A stretch of DNA of 64,000 bases from Pedobacter suwonensis. Its GTDB lineage: Bacteria; Bacteroidota; Bacteroidia; Sphingobacteriales; Sphingobacteriaceae. Both the position numbers and the translations under genes were made by a program. The DNA is taken from assembly GCF_900111825.1 (NCBI RefSeq), contig NZ_FOJM01000002.1:310001-374000 (forward strand), in the 5' to 3' direction. This document shows positions 1-8,359 of the stretch, one piece after another. Position 1 is the first letter of the stretch, and the number at the start of each line of letters is the position of its first letter. The notes beneath the pieces are model-generated. The model was not told the origin of the DNA. It made no database searches and worked only from the letters and a program-made list of their open reading frames with translations.

Positions 1-335
1 AACGGACACAATACCAGATCTGCAGCAGCGAAAACCGGCATCAGGCCATCATCATCCAGTTTACCCGGCAGGTCGATGATGACGATGTGTTCTGAGCTTT
101 GCCTTAGCACCGTGAACATCGATGGAAAGTGTTCCAGGCCAGCTGCAATCACCTCGTAGGGTTCAGCATTTTCCAGTATTTTTGCTTTTTCATATTTCTG
201 CGCCAGCGACTGCTGGTAGTCCATATCAATAACAGTAACCCGCCTTTTTTTAACAAGCGTAAGAAAATTAGCAAGTAATAACGTGAGCGTACTTTTCCCA
301 GCACCCCCCTTTTGGTTTCCAATAATGATCAGCAT
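1..335 (-). CDS. ParA/MinD-type ATPase of a conjugative element (partial, 3' end outside window)
   Basis: Translating the minus strand from the ATG at 333-335 gives an open frame to the window edge (about 111 residues). It starts MLIIIGNQKGGAGKST, the deviant Walker A box (KGGxGKS) of ParA/Soj/MinD ATPases, and has a Walker B-like IVIIDLPG about 85 residues in. These proteins bind ATP and DNA and position plasmids or conjugative machinery; in Bacteroidota transfer regions a ParA homologue (often called TraA) lies directly after the relaxase gene. Only 17 bases separate it from the relaxase gene, so the two are probably co-transcribed. The C-terminal half is missing from this window, so plasmid partition and conjugation roles cannot be separated by sequence alone. 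Confidence 0.85.
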   Translation of the reverse strand, partial: MLIIIGNQKGGAGKSTLTLLLANFLTLVKKRRVTVIDMDYQQSLAQKYEKAKILENAEPYEVIAAGLEHFPSMFTVLRQSSEHIVIIDLPGKLDDDGLMPVFAAADLVLCP

Positions 336-352
336 GATTATTTGATTTAAGT

Positions 353-1519
353 TTAACGTCTATTATTCCGGGCCATGCCCTTTCGCTGACGGTTTCGGCC
401 CAAAATGGCCTCGTCGTCTATATCGTCTGCCAGGTCAGGCAGGTTTACCGTGGAATGATCAAAGCTGGAATATCCATTACGGTATTCCGAAACGGATGTA
501 AGGCCGGAAATATTCATAGGCTTGTCTCCAGTAGGATCAGTGATTAACTGGACGGGAAGGGAGCTACCAACAAGCCCAACGGAAGGTTCACCAATGAGCA
601 TATCCATTTTCATCACCTGGGAACCTTTATAAACGTTTGTTTCCGCGTGGTCTACGATAGTATAACCATAAGGAGCATGTCCGGATGAATAATGAAAGAT
701 GAATTGGAGGCCAAATTTCGAATACAGAAAATCACACAGTGGAGAATCATAACGAAAAACAGGTTCAGGGTTTCCAGCTCCTGCACACTTCCGATCCACC
801 AATGAAGCAGAATATCGAAGTTTATACTTTTCAATAATTTTTTTGACCTGTGTTATCCGTTTATATGTGCTTTTATCCGTTTTGGAAACGAAATGTTTTT
901 CAATTTCTTTCAGGTCCATCAACCGTTGACTGTCACCCCCGCTGATCTGCAGCTTTCCATTGTCCAAAGTGGTCACAAATCCCTTTAGCTCGAACAGCAG
1001 CCTGAACTGCGCCAGTGTAGAAAACCGATACTGATAAAGACTGGTGACAACTGCCTCAATATTCTTAATGGGATCCGTTTTTAAAACCTGTGAAAGCATC
1101 AGGACCGCTCTCCGCTTCTCGAAGGCCGAGGAAATCTTTTTGCCAAACTTATCGATTCTGGTGGACACCGCATGGATATGGTTGTTTTTAGTATCACTAT
1201 GAAAAATAAGGAGATAGGGGTTCATCCCGTAACCCATTTTCGAAAGCCATTCTTTCGCAATCCTGGTGAGCTCATCCTTAGGTATTGATCTTCCCTTAGC
1301 CGAAATCACCGCATGAAACTGCGGTTTGGCCACCCGTTTGTTTACGGAAGAAACCATCCTGAAATAATTGATGTAATCCGATGGCCTTAGCTGGGAAAGA
1401 AACTGCAACGCTCCAAAGTTGGAAATATTGACCAGTTCACCTTTTCCCTGCCCGATCTTGTTCGTATTGTAATCCACTCCGGAAAAACTGGCCGAGGAAG
1501 AAAGTATCTTTACAATCAT
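353..1519 (-). CDS. Relaxase / mobilization nuclease (MobB type)
   Basis: 388 residues. The relaxase family (Pfam Relaxase type) nicks DNA at oriT through a tyrosine and carries the strand into the recipient. Visible here are a Tyr near the start (GVDYNTNK, about residue 17), a candidate nucleophile, and the metal-binding signature FHSDTKNNHIHAVSTRID around residues 106-123, matching the HxD...HxH motif III. The C-terminal part (from about 200) is poorly conserved and basic, ending in RNRQRKGMARNNRR. It lies between the ParA-type gene and the MobA-like gene on the same strand, the usual Bacteroidota order. Which Tyr acts is inferred, not shown. The length is typical for mobB/bmgA-like proteins. 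Confidence 0.88.
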   Translation of the reverse strand: MIVKILSSSASFSGVDYNTNKIGQGKGELVNISNFGALQFLSQLRPSDYINYFRMVSSVNKRVAKPQFHAVISAKGRSIPKDELTRIAKEWLSKMGYGMNPYLLIFHSDTKNNHIHAVSTRIDKFGKKISSAFEKRRAVLMLSQVLKTDPIKNIEAVVTSLYQYRFSTLAQFRLLFELKGFVTTLDNGKLQISGGDSQRLMDLKEIEKHFVSKTDKSTYKRITQVKKIIEKYKLRYSASLVDRKCAGAGNPEPVFRYDSPLCDFLYSKFGLQFIFHYSSGHAPYGYTIVDHAETNVYKGSQVMKMDMLIGEPSVGLVGSSLPVQLITDPTGDKPMNISGLTSVSEYRNGYSSFDHSTVNLPDLADDIDDEAILGRNRQRKGMARNNRR

Positions 1520-1764
1520 ATAGCGGGTTATCCAGTTATAATGCTCAGCAGTGATCGGATTATCCAGATCGGAAGTTTTTCAGATACCCGTATCAGTGGA
1601 TAACCCGAAACACGGTTATGTAAATCCACAACCACTTATAATGCTTGATGGCCAGATAGTCAGTACATCAGCAACCTGGCTGACTACATAACCATGTAAC
1701 ACTGAAATTGTGAAACGAGATAACAGCATAACACAGGATATATATATCCAGCTACATCGTCACC
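1520..1764. repeat. Spacer between the two mobilization genes with repeated short motifs
   Basis: The 245 bases between the MobA-like and relaxase genes hold two copies of TTATAATGCT exactly 100 bases apart (1536-1545 and 1636-1645), each preceded by CCAG or CCAC. There are also many TTATCC/GGATAA and GGTTAT/ATAACC half-sites in both orientations. Such clusters occur at oriT or as protein binding sites, but no nick-site consensus could be recognised. No gene is visible in it. Confidence 0.3.
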
Positions 1765-2169
1765 TTACTTCCGGGTTAACCTGATCAATTTCCGCATCAG
1801 CAACTCCAAATGCTTCTGGACCTTCCGATAATTTTCCAGCAACAAATTATACCGCTCCACAACCACCACAGAAAGGATACCTTGTCTGGTCAGCGTATTC
1901 GCGTATCTGGCAAGCTGATTAATATTGTTACCGCTCCTCCCCATCTCCGTACCCAGAAGATCTAGCGCAGCGATCATTTGTTCTGCGTTGACGATGACTT
2001 CCACTGAATCCTTCAAAACCCTGTCACGGATCAGATCTGCCCTGCTCAGCCCCAACGTTTTTTCCAGATGCAAAACAAGCTCGAACTCCGCCTCCGTAAA
2101 GCGTACATCTATCTTTTTGGTTCTTTTCCCGCAGATCATTCGCGGTCTTCCCTGTAAATTTTTCTTCAT
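1765..2169 (-). CDS. Mobilization accessory protein (MobA/MobC-like)
   Basis: 134 residues from the ATG at 2169. The frame stays open 41 codons further upstream, but that extension has no conserved look, and 2169 begins a typical basic start (MKKNLQGRPRM). The segment GRSGNNINQLARYAN is the signature of the MobC/ribbon-helix-helix mobilization accessory family, which binds oriT and helps the relaxase open DNA. The N-terminal stretch KKIDVRFTEAEFELV resembles a ribbon-helix-helix strand and helix. It lies just upstream of the relaxase gene on the same strand. The start is chosen on sequence character, since Bacteroidota ribosome sites are weak. Confidence 0.8.
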   Translation of the reverse strand: MKKNLQGRPRMICGKRTKKIDVRFTEAEFELVLHLEKTLGLSRADLIRDRVLKDSVEVIVNAEQMIAALDLLGTEMGRSGNNINQLARYANTLTRQGILSVVVVERYNLLLENYRKVQKHLELLMRKLIRLTRK

Positions 2170-2369
2170 ACTTTTCAGGCCACTTAAAAAAGAAAACGAG
2201 CTGCGAGTTTTCTTAACCCTGAAGGTGGACGCCGGGCACGGCCCAAGACCATTCTTCAGGGCAAGATCCTTTTTGACCAGTGGAAACCCCAAAGGGATTT
2301 ACGTCGGACAAAAAGACATCTTGCATGGATAAAAAGCAAACGCCCTCCATACCTCTACAACCAGTACAC

Positions 2370-2657
2370 CTATAAATAACGGATTAGGTTTTTAGCCTTA
2401 AACACCGACTCGATCTCCAGCCATTCTATCCGCCACGAAGCGGAATGGCCCCCATCCTTTCGGGCGGTTATGAGCCCCTGTGCAATCCAATTTTCCACAT
2501 TCCTTCGCCCGTATAACCTATAAGCCTCGGCCTTTTTCATATAAGGCCTTAACTTTCCGATCCTCGAAAGCGCGATTCTTCCGCCCATCTCCGCCGCTTC
2601 TTCAAGCAGCTTTTCCAGAATATAGACTGTGATCTGTATTTCCATAAATAAGTCCAT
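2370..2657 (-). CDS. Small DNA-binding-like protein of the mobile element (paralogue 1)
   Basis: About 95 residues. The frame is open to an ATG at 2672, but that codon sits inside a terminator hairpin (2665-2680), so I favour the ATG at 2657 or 2645. The C-terminal half reads EAYRLYGRRNVENWIAQGLI, the pattern of a winged or excisionase-type helix-turn-helix, and is clearly related to the neighbouring protein at 2874-3194 (EAYAIYGRADVDRWITEKLI). The N-terminal half is a predicted helix rich in Leu and Glu. Such pairs are often found upstream of mobilization genes and may regulate transfer or excision; that role is inferred. No specific family could be named. Confidence 0.6.
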   Translation of the reverse strand: MDLFMEIQITVYILEKLLEEAAEMGGRIALSRIGKLRPYMKKAEAYRLYGRRNVENWIAQGLITARKDGGHSASWRIEWLEIESVFKAKNLIRYL

Positions 2658-2680
2658 AAAAAAAGGGGCCACATGGCCCC
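2658..2680 (-). terminator. Rho-independent terminator
   Basis: On the minus strand GGGGCCA-TG-TGGCCCC (2665-2680) is followed by a run of seven T. It lies downstream of the 2874-3194 gene and immediately upstream of the 2370-2657 gene, so it would end the first transcript and rules out the ATG at 2672 as start of the second. Confidence 0.75.
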
Positions 2681-2873
2681 CTAATTACCTAAACTAAACA
2701 TAACATCAAAGTTTTCGGTGGTCGGAACTACTCGCGTCAGTCCATACGGACCGGGCCCTCGCCTGCCCCTGCGCTTTCGTCATATTGATACGATCTCAAC
2801 TTCGCAGGATTTTCCGCTCCTCACGGAATAATGCTTCATTCCAGTATGTCAAAGAACAGATGCCCCGGGCATC
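2681..2873. other. GC-rich intergenic stretch, possible oriT or regulatory region
   Basis: 193 bases without a gene. It contains the small hairpin GTCC-ATAC-GGAC followed by CGGGCCC and a GC-rich patch at about 2735-2780, in contrast to the AT-rich DNA on both sides of the element. Hairpins followed by GC-rich DNA near mobilization genes are oriT candidates, but there is no recognisable nick site. Confidence 0.25.
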
Positions 2874-3194
2874 CTAACGCTCCGCCACAGGCAGATAACT
2901 GGTTCTGTTGCTTTTAAAGGCGACTGCTTCCAGTTCACTTCTTAAAATGGACTTCCTGGAAATCCCAATACCACCAGTATGGGTGACAATAAGCTTTTCA
3001 GTAATCCATCTATCTACATCGGCCCGTCCATAGATTGCATATGCTTCAGATAGGGAAAGCTGATTTTTCAATATCCTTCCGTCACGGAAACATTTATCTG
3101 CACCGGCCTTGACGGCCGATTGGAATAAGACGGACAATTCTTTTATAGCAATCATTTTAACCTCGAAACCAGTTATATAGGTTTCATGATCCAA
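2874..3194 (-). CDS. Small DNA-binding-like protein of the mobile element (paralogue 2)
   Basis: 106 residues. The block LSLSEAYAIYGRADVDRWI (about residues 49-67) followed by a short loop and SELEAVAFKSN aligns with the C-terminal half of the protein at 2370-2657, so the two are paralogues with a common DNA-binding-type fold. An internal Met at residue 14 (MIAIKELSVLFQSA) could be the real start. It is the first gene of the minus-strand mobilization block. No catalytic motif is present. A regulator of transfer or excision is the most plausible role, but this is inference from position and size. Confidence 0.55.
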   Translation of the reverse strand: MDHETYITGFEVKMIAIKELSVLFQSAVKAGADKCFRDGRILKNQLSLSEAYAIYGRADVDRWITEKLIVTHTGGIGISRKSILRSELEAVAFKSNRTSYLPVAER

Positions 3195-3915
3195 ACGTAT
3201 CTATCAATCGAAAAAAAAAGAATTTTTGACCTGAAATGGACTGAATTGACCTCAAAATGAGCTGAAAATGAACTAGAGTTAGCCTATTACGCAACGATAG
3301 CGATCATTAAGTTTGCTTCGCAAAAGTTGTCAGAAACCAGAATCTCCAATTTAATAGATCAATATTGGAAGATTAATTAAGAATAAATAGATTACCTATC
3401 GGCCATTAAAAATGGCGTAAAATCCAGTAGGACTAACTTTCACGAGTTTTCGGCTTTCCCTTTTCTTTATCGGAATTGATAAGTGCAATACAACACTGGG
3501 AAATTTTTTATTTAAGTTTATTGGGTTAAATCCATACCCAGTGTTTTTGTCTGTAGACTGAAACTTCCGTGGGAATGTACTTTCGATTTCAATTATGGGT
3601 ACAACCGCAGTTATACGTTTTCCGGAAGGTGCACAGGTATAAAAACCTTATCTAAGCTAAAGAATTAGCAAAATGCAGGATTAACAAAGTGAAAGAATAC
3701 TATCACAATTTAGCTTTGCCCAGGGAAATACGAAATCAGAGGGAACAAATCGTCAACATCCTTTATCAGGAATTGGAATTTCGGATATTGATTTCGGCCA
3801 AGACATTAAATGGACATTTGAAACAGAAATGGATAGCTATTTACAATTGAAAGGGATTCTTGAACTAAACCTGACTATAAGTACCTTTAAGAACCTATAA
3901 GATTAAAAGAAGCTT
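3195..3915. other. AT-rich spacer with a possible decayed reading frame
   Basis: 720 bases between the mobilization genes and the mannan locus. No intact gene is visible. On the plus strand, 3685-3900 is an open frame of 71 codons without a start codon, with protein-like composition (for example GISDIDFGQDIKWTFETEMD), ending in TAA. It could be the tail of a degraded gene left at the edge of the mobile region. I could not identify a family. Confidence 0.25.
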
Positions 3916-5787
3916 TTATTGCTTGATTAGGATGCAGGCTCCTCCACCAGGCGCGAGCTCCACCTGTAAAATATCTGTTGAATCCACATCCTTATGCAGT
4001 ACATTGATGTGCTCATTAGCTTTCTTATAGCTCGCAGTAGGACCGTCCTGGATCACCAAGGCCTTATACCTGCCTTTCTTCAGAAAAGTAAGGGGAATAT
4101 CCAGTTTCCGTGAATTTTCATTTGTCACTGCTCCGATAAGCCATGTTTCATCACTGGCCTGTCGGGCCATCACGATGAACTCGCCTATTTCGCCTTTAAT
4201 GGTTTTACTTTCCAGCCAAGGCATTTTTTGTGATGCGATAAATTGAAGGATTTCAGGATGTTTCCGATAATTCTCCGGGATATCCGGAATAACGGTTACC
4301 CCTGAAAAGGTAATTAGGGTACACGCTGCCTCACCACATAATGTTGTATTGGTAGCATAGGCCGGACCGTGAAGCCTGCCGGCTTGAGTCAGGTCTGCAA
4401 GTCCATTATTCATATCAAGTGGACCGGCGAGCATGTTTACAAATACCGAAGTAACAAATGTTTTGGGTTCAAGCACTGTGCTGCCATCTAATTGTGCCTG
4501 ACAATACTCCCTTGTGACGGCATTCGGATAGGTTCGCATCTGTCCATAGGGGTGTACCGGACCATCATGGAAATCACATAGAAGGTGGTATTTTGCGCAC
4601 AGTTCAGTAATCATGCGTGTACGTTCGTTCTTTTCTGAAGGGCTTCCCGACATGAATCCATATTTGATTCCGGCCGCCCCCCAATCGCTATATTGCTTTA
4701 AAGTTGATTCTATAGGGAACCTCCGGCCCCCAACATCATTGAGGTATAGCCAGATCCCAACATGCTTAGTTTCGGCATATTTTATAATTTGGTGCACCTG
4801 TACTACCTTTCCTCCTTTAATTGGATCGGAGTTTGGGCCGAATTCCGGACCATACCAGTCAGCATCAAGCGCCAGATACCGAATGTTATTCTCGGCTGCA
4901 AAATCCACCATTCTTTTCCATGAAGGAAGTGACATTTCATATTTAAAATCATCGACCTGCGCACCCGCAATCCGCCAGTCCCAAACGGCAACCCCAGGCT
5001 TGACCCATGAGAAATCCATATTTTTTGATGGAGGTGGGTTTAATAATTCCAAAAGGTGTGAATCAACCATTTGTCCAGGTGTAGTTCCATACATAATGAC
5101 TTTCCAGGCGTCATTGGGCCTGGATGCTATCGTAAATATGGTTTGCTTTTTTTCAGAATTTAATATCAGTGGTTCACCATACGACAAGCTGGCCTCATGA
5201 ATAGCCAGATAATTATTATCGTCAACCTTGATTGTCATAACAGGCAAGCGTTTATCATTGCAGTCAGATAGTTTTTCCGGGCCAATGTTGGCACTTTCGC
5301 CATTGTAGTACCAAGCAGTGTAATCCCCGTTAAAGTTGAACTCGGTCAATTCTTCGGGTGCTTGCTCCCTGTTAAAGTTGTACCTGAAAGCTATTCCGTC
5401 GTCATATGCTCGTACAACGATTTTATAGGAGTTGAAATCCAGTGTTAACTCATTATATATCTCCGGTACTATCTTTCTTTTTCCCCAGACCGGTTTCCAA
5501 ACAGCATTGACAGACCGCCGCAACACTTTGACCGGAAGCCCTGTTCCTAGACTGGTCAGTCCGAGTTTCGATTGCTTTATCAGTATCCTTGAATTAGCCG
5601 AAAACGAATAAACAAGACCATCAACCGAACTGTAGGCCAAGTTAAAATTCAATTTGCCATTTGGCGATGCTATCTCCAGCGGGAATAGCACAAATCCCGG
5701 ATTATTCTTACCTGACGCAGGGGCGGCTTCACTACGAAGCGATATCGAAGTAAATAAAAAGAAAAGAATTACCAGTTTGTTTTTCAT
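3916..5787 (-). CDS. Glycoside hydrolase family 97 enzyme, variant catalytic site
   Basis: 623 residues with a signal peptide (about 1-22), then the GH97 layout: N-terminal beta-sandwich to about 260, TIM barrel starting at PGVAVWDWR (about 265), and a C-terminal beta domain. GH97 enzymes are calcium-dependent exo-alpha-glucosidases or alpha-galactosidases. The retaining subgroup has a nucleophile Asp in a KxDFMDR motif, seen in the neighbour (Asp404). Here the same place reads GIKYGFMSG, with Gly377. The acid-position Glu427 (TREYC) looks retained, and HD (407-408) replaces the HG of the neighbour. It is therefore either an inverting-type member or a third variant; I cannot tell which substrate. 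It is the last gene of the mannan operon and probably acts in the periplasm or on the cell surface. Confidence 0.85.
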   Translation of the reverse strand: MKNKLVILFFLFTSISLRSEAAPASGKNNPGFVLFPLEIASPNGKLNFNLAYSSVDGLVYSFSANSRILIKQSKLGLTSLGTGLPVKVLRRSVNAVWKPVWGKRKIVPEIYNELTLDFNSYKIVVRAYDDGIAFRYNFNREQAPEELTEFNFNGDYTAWYYNGESANIGPEKLSDCNDKRLPVMTIKVDDNNYLAIHEASLSYGEPLILNSEKKQTIFTIASRPNDAWKVIMYGTTPGQMVDSHLLELLNPPPSKNMDFSWVKPGVAVWDWRIAGAQVDDFKYEMSLPSWKRMVDFAAENNIRYLALDADWYGPEFGPNSDPIKGGKVVQVHQIIKYAETKHVGIWLYLNDVGGRRFPIESTLKQYSDWGAAGIKYGFMSGSPSEKNERTRMITELCAKYHLLCDFHDGPVHPYGQMRTYPNAVTREYCQAQLDGSTVLEPKTFVTSVFVNMLAGPLDMNNGLADLTQAGRLHGPAYATNTTLCGEAACTLITFSGVTVIPDIPENYRKHPEILQFIASQKMPWLESKTIKGEIGEFIVMARQASDETWLIGAVTNENSRKLDIPLTFLKKGRYKALVIQDGPTASYKKANEHINVLHKDVDSTDILQVELAPGGGACILIKQ

Positions 5788-5909
5788 AAAAGTTCAAATC
5801 ATGCCGTATGTATTGATCCAGGCAAATTAGCGACAGGAGATTCTTTGGTCAGCGATGGCAGGCCTTGGAGTATAACGGCAAGCACTATCTCAAACGTACT
5901 CAAACGTAT

Positions 5910-7859
5910 CTATAACTCAGTGATGATTGCCGCATACCCGCCGTTCCTGCTCAGTTTAACGGGAATGGCAGCGCCTGATTGTACGGTTTGTGCGCTCTTT
6001 TTAAAATCCATTGCCTGGCGACTGGCATTTATTCCGTCTGAAAAAGAAATAAGCTGATAAGATTTGCCTTTGGGTAAAAAGCTCAGATCCAGGCTAAGCT
6101 GTCTTCCTGTTCCATTTGTGATCCCACCGATAAACCATTTATTTCCTTTTCTTTTTGCTACCACGGCCACCTCACCTACTACAGCATACAAGGCTCTGGT
6201 CTCATCCCATGTAACTGGTACCTGGGTAATGAAATCCGTACAGTCCTGGTTTTTATAGTATAACGTTGGATTGTCACACAGCATTTGCACGCCACTCTCA
6301 AAAAGGACAAAAAGTGCAAGTTGGTATGCCCGTGTACCTACACTTGCAGCATTCGGACGCTTTCCTCCATAGACATCGGGTTGCATATTGATCATTGCCC
6401 CTGGTGTAAAATCCATAGGACCAACGACATTTCTCATAAAGGGCAGGAAGATCGTGTTATCAGGCTGACAACCTTCCATCTGCTCCAGTCCCCTTACCCC
6501 TTCATACGAAATAACGTTAGGGTACTTGTGTTCCAAACCTTTAGGAGTGAAAGATCCATGAAAATCTACCATTATCTTATATTTTGCAGCTTCCTTTGCA
6601 ACACGTTCGTAGTAGTTTACCATCCACTGATCATTTCTATCCATAAAATCGATTTTCACCCCTTTTATTCCCCATTCCGCAAATTTCCTGAACAGGTCCA
6701 TGTTTTTTTCCACGGTAAGCCACGTTAGCCACAAAATGATATCCACTTTTTTCTCCTTGCCATACCGAATGAGTTCATGAAGGTCCACTTTTTTATTCGG
6801 GGTATACGGATCATGTACGCTTTCTGCCCAACCCTCATCCATTATGATATATGGAACCTTATTTTTCGATGCAAAGTCGATAAAATACTTGTAAGTTTCC
6901 AGATTGAATCCAGCGACGAAGTTAACGTCAGGGCCATATGGGGATGCAGCATTCCACCACTCCCAGCTTACTTGTCCAGGCTTTATCCAGTCTGTATCTT
7001 TCAATGCGGACTTTGGCGCGAGTTTGACAGGGAGGGTACTTTCCAATAGTTCCCTATCGTCTTTAGAAATAATCAGGTATCTCCATGGATATGACCTTTT
7101 ACCTTTTGTCTGGGCGATGTAATCGGCTTCTTTAGTGATGCGGACAAACCTGTCTCCTTCTTGCCTTTCCTCTTCCGCTACCTTCGAAAAGGTTGAACTT
7201 ACCCCGTCATCACATGCTTTTAAAAACATGCACGGATAATCTGATAGATCAGTTTCGGCAAAGAGCAATTTGTAGCCCTTTCTGGTATCTATGAGTGCAG
7301 GTAACGTAGCCATCTGATCAGTAACCCTCCATCCCTTAGCATCAAGATGTATGTAACCGGTTTCATAATTGGAAGTGAAATCTTTCGCGGGCTGCAAATG
7401 CAGGAGATAGTCTTCCTGTAATTTCAGTGTTGCATCCTCACCTATTATTTTCACATTGCCGTTTTTGTCGCCAGGCACGCTTGTAATGATCCGATAGGCT
7501 ATCCCCTCATTATAGGCACGAAACTCAACAGAAAAACCATTTTTAAAGTTTAATACTATTTGATTGCAGAGTGCTGCAATTTTTGAAAATTTCATAGGCG
7601 TCACTGGTACCAGCTCCCCGGATATCCGGGACCGTTTAATACTTCCGACCTTTAAATTTTTATCAGTTGATAAACCATTGATATCGATGCCCAGATGGCA
7701 CTGTTCGAGAAGTGGCACGCCCTGAGCGTAGACGCTATAATAGATCCGGTCAGACAAGTCAATTTTAACCTTGATCAATCCGTCAGGAGAACTTAACTCA
7801 GTTCCTTTCGCAATGATCACCGACAGGAGTAAAAATGATAGGAAAAAGATTTTTTTCAT
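5910..7859 (-). CDS. Glycoside hydrolase family 97, retaining-type (alpha-galactosidase/alpha-glucosidase)
   Basis: 649 residues with a signal peptide (about 1-19). The GH97 domains are in the usual order: N-terminal sandwich with FRAYNEGIAYR (about 113-123), barrel from PGQVSWEWWN (about 294), and a C-terminal domain. The motif VKIDFMDRND (401-410) carries the Asp404 that acts as nucleophile in retaining GH97 enzymes, and SYEGVRGLEQ (about 451-460) supplies the acid-position Glu453. Retaining characterised members of this subgroup are alpha-galactosidases, so removal of alpha-galactosyl caps from a mannan is a reasonable guess. It is 122 bases upstream of the second GH97 gene and separated by 500 bases from the GH92 gene, so it may have its own promoter. 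Confidence 0.9.
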   Translation of the reverse strand: MKKIFFLSFLLLSVIIAKGTELSSPDGLIKVKIDLSDRIYYSVYAQGVPLLEQCHLGIDINGLSTDKNLKVGSIKRSRISGELVPVTPMKFSKIAALCNQIVLNFKNGFSVEFRAYNEGIAYRIITSVPGDKNGNVKIIGEDATLKLQEDYLLHLQPAKDFTSNYETGYIHLDAKGWRVTDQMATLPALIDTRKGYKLLFAETDLSDYPCMFLKACDDGVSSTFSKVAEEERQEGDRFVRITKEADYIAQTKGKRSYPWRYLIISKDDRELLESTLPVKLAPKSALKDTDWIKPGQVSWEWWNAASPYGPDVNFVAGFNLETYKYFIDFASKNKVPYIIMDEGWAESVHDPYTPNKKVDLHELIRYGKEKKVDIILWLTWLTVEKNMDLFRKFAEWGIKGVKIDFMDRNDQWMVNYYERVAKEAAKYKIMVDFHGSFTPKGLEHKYPNVISYEGVRGLEQMEGCQPDNTIFLPFMRNVVGPMDFTPGAMINMQPDVYGGKRPNAASVGTRAYQLALFVLFESGVQMLCDNPTLYYKNQDCTDFITQVPVTWDETRALYAVVGEVAVVAKRKGNKWFIGGITNGTGRQLSLDLSFLPKGKSYQLISFSDGINASRQAMDFKKSAQTVQSGAAIPVKLSRNGGYAAIITEL

Positions 7860-8359
7860 AAAGATCTTGAATTACGATAGCTTTTCAATAAAGCACTAAA
7901 TTGAACATTATTGAATGATTTTAATGTATTATATTTATTGCAATGACAGCAATGGTATTGACCATTCAGGTTCAATAAACGGTCCGTCAATATGATGTCG
8001 GTCTATATCAACATGCACTCCGTAAATGATTGAGGTGTTGACTATTTCTCCTCTGCAAATCCTGGCATATAGTCAACACATTGGATACAGCGAACATGCC
8101 GGAATAACGATAAAGGGACAACTTTATTCCTTCCACACCGGCACTGGAAAATCCCCTGGATCAGCCTGTTTACGTGACGGGAGATCTTTGCAAGGTTCCG
8201 GAAAAACATCCAGGCAATGGGTGCATCCATTTTTTTTCGTAAACATATCACTGGCCCGAAATTGGTCTCCGTTTTGTAGCCGTATTTTCAGCACAAGCCT
8301 TATTGTCAAGCAGAAACAGACTATTGCCGGTTTCTTCATCAATACCAAAGTATCTTGAA
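7860..8359. other. 500-base gap inside the mannan operon
   Basis: No supported gene. Several short frames exist on both strands but none has a family signature. The half next to the GH97 start (7860-7960) is very AT-rich and could hold a separate promoter for the two GH97 genes. A gap this long is unusual in an otherwise tightly packed locus and may mark a lost gene. Confidence 0.3.

Noticed and set aside
1925..2332. 135-codon plus-strand frame over the MobA-like gene
   Set aside because: Antisense shadow without recognisable features.
2658..2672. ATG at 2672 as start of the small DNA-binding-like gene
   Set aside because: It falls inside the GGGGCCA/TGGCCCC terminator hairpin; a start at 2657 or 2645 avoids this.
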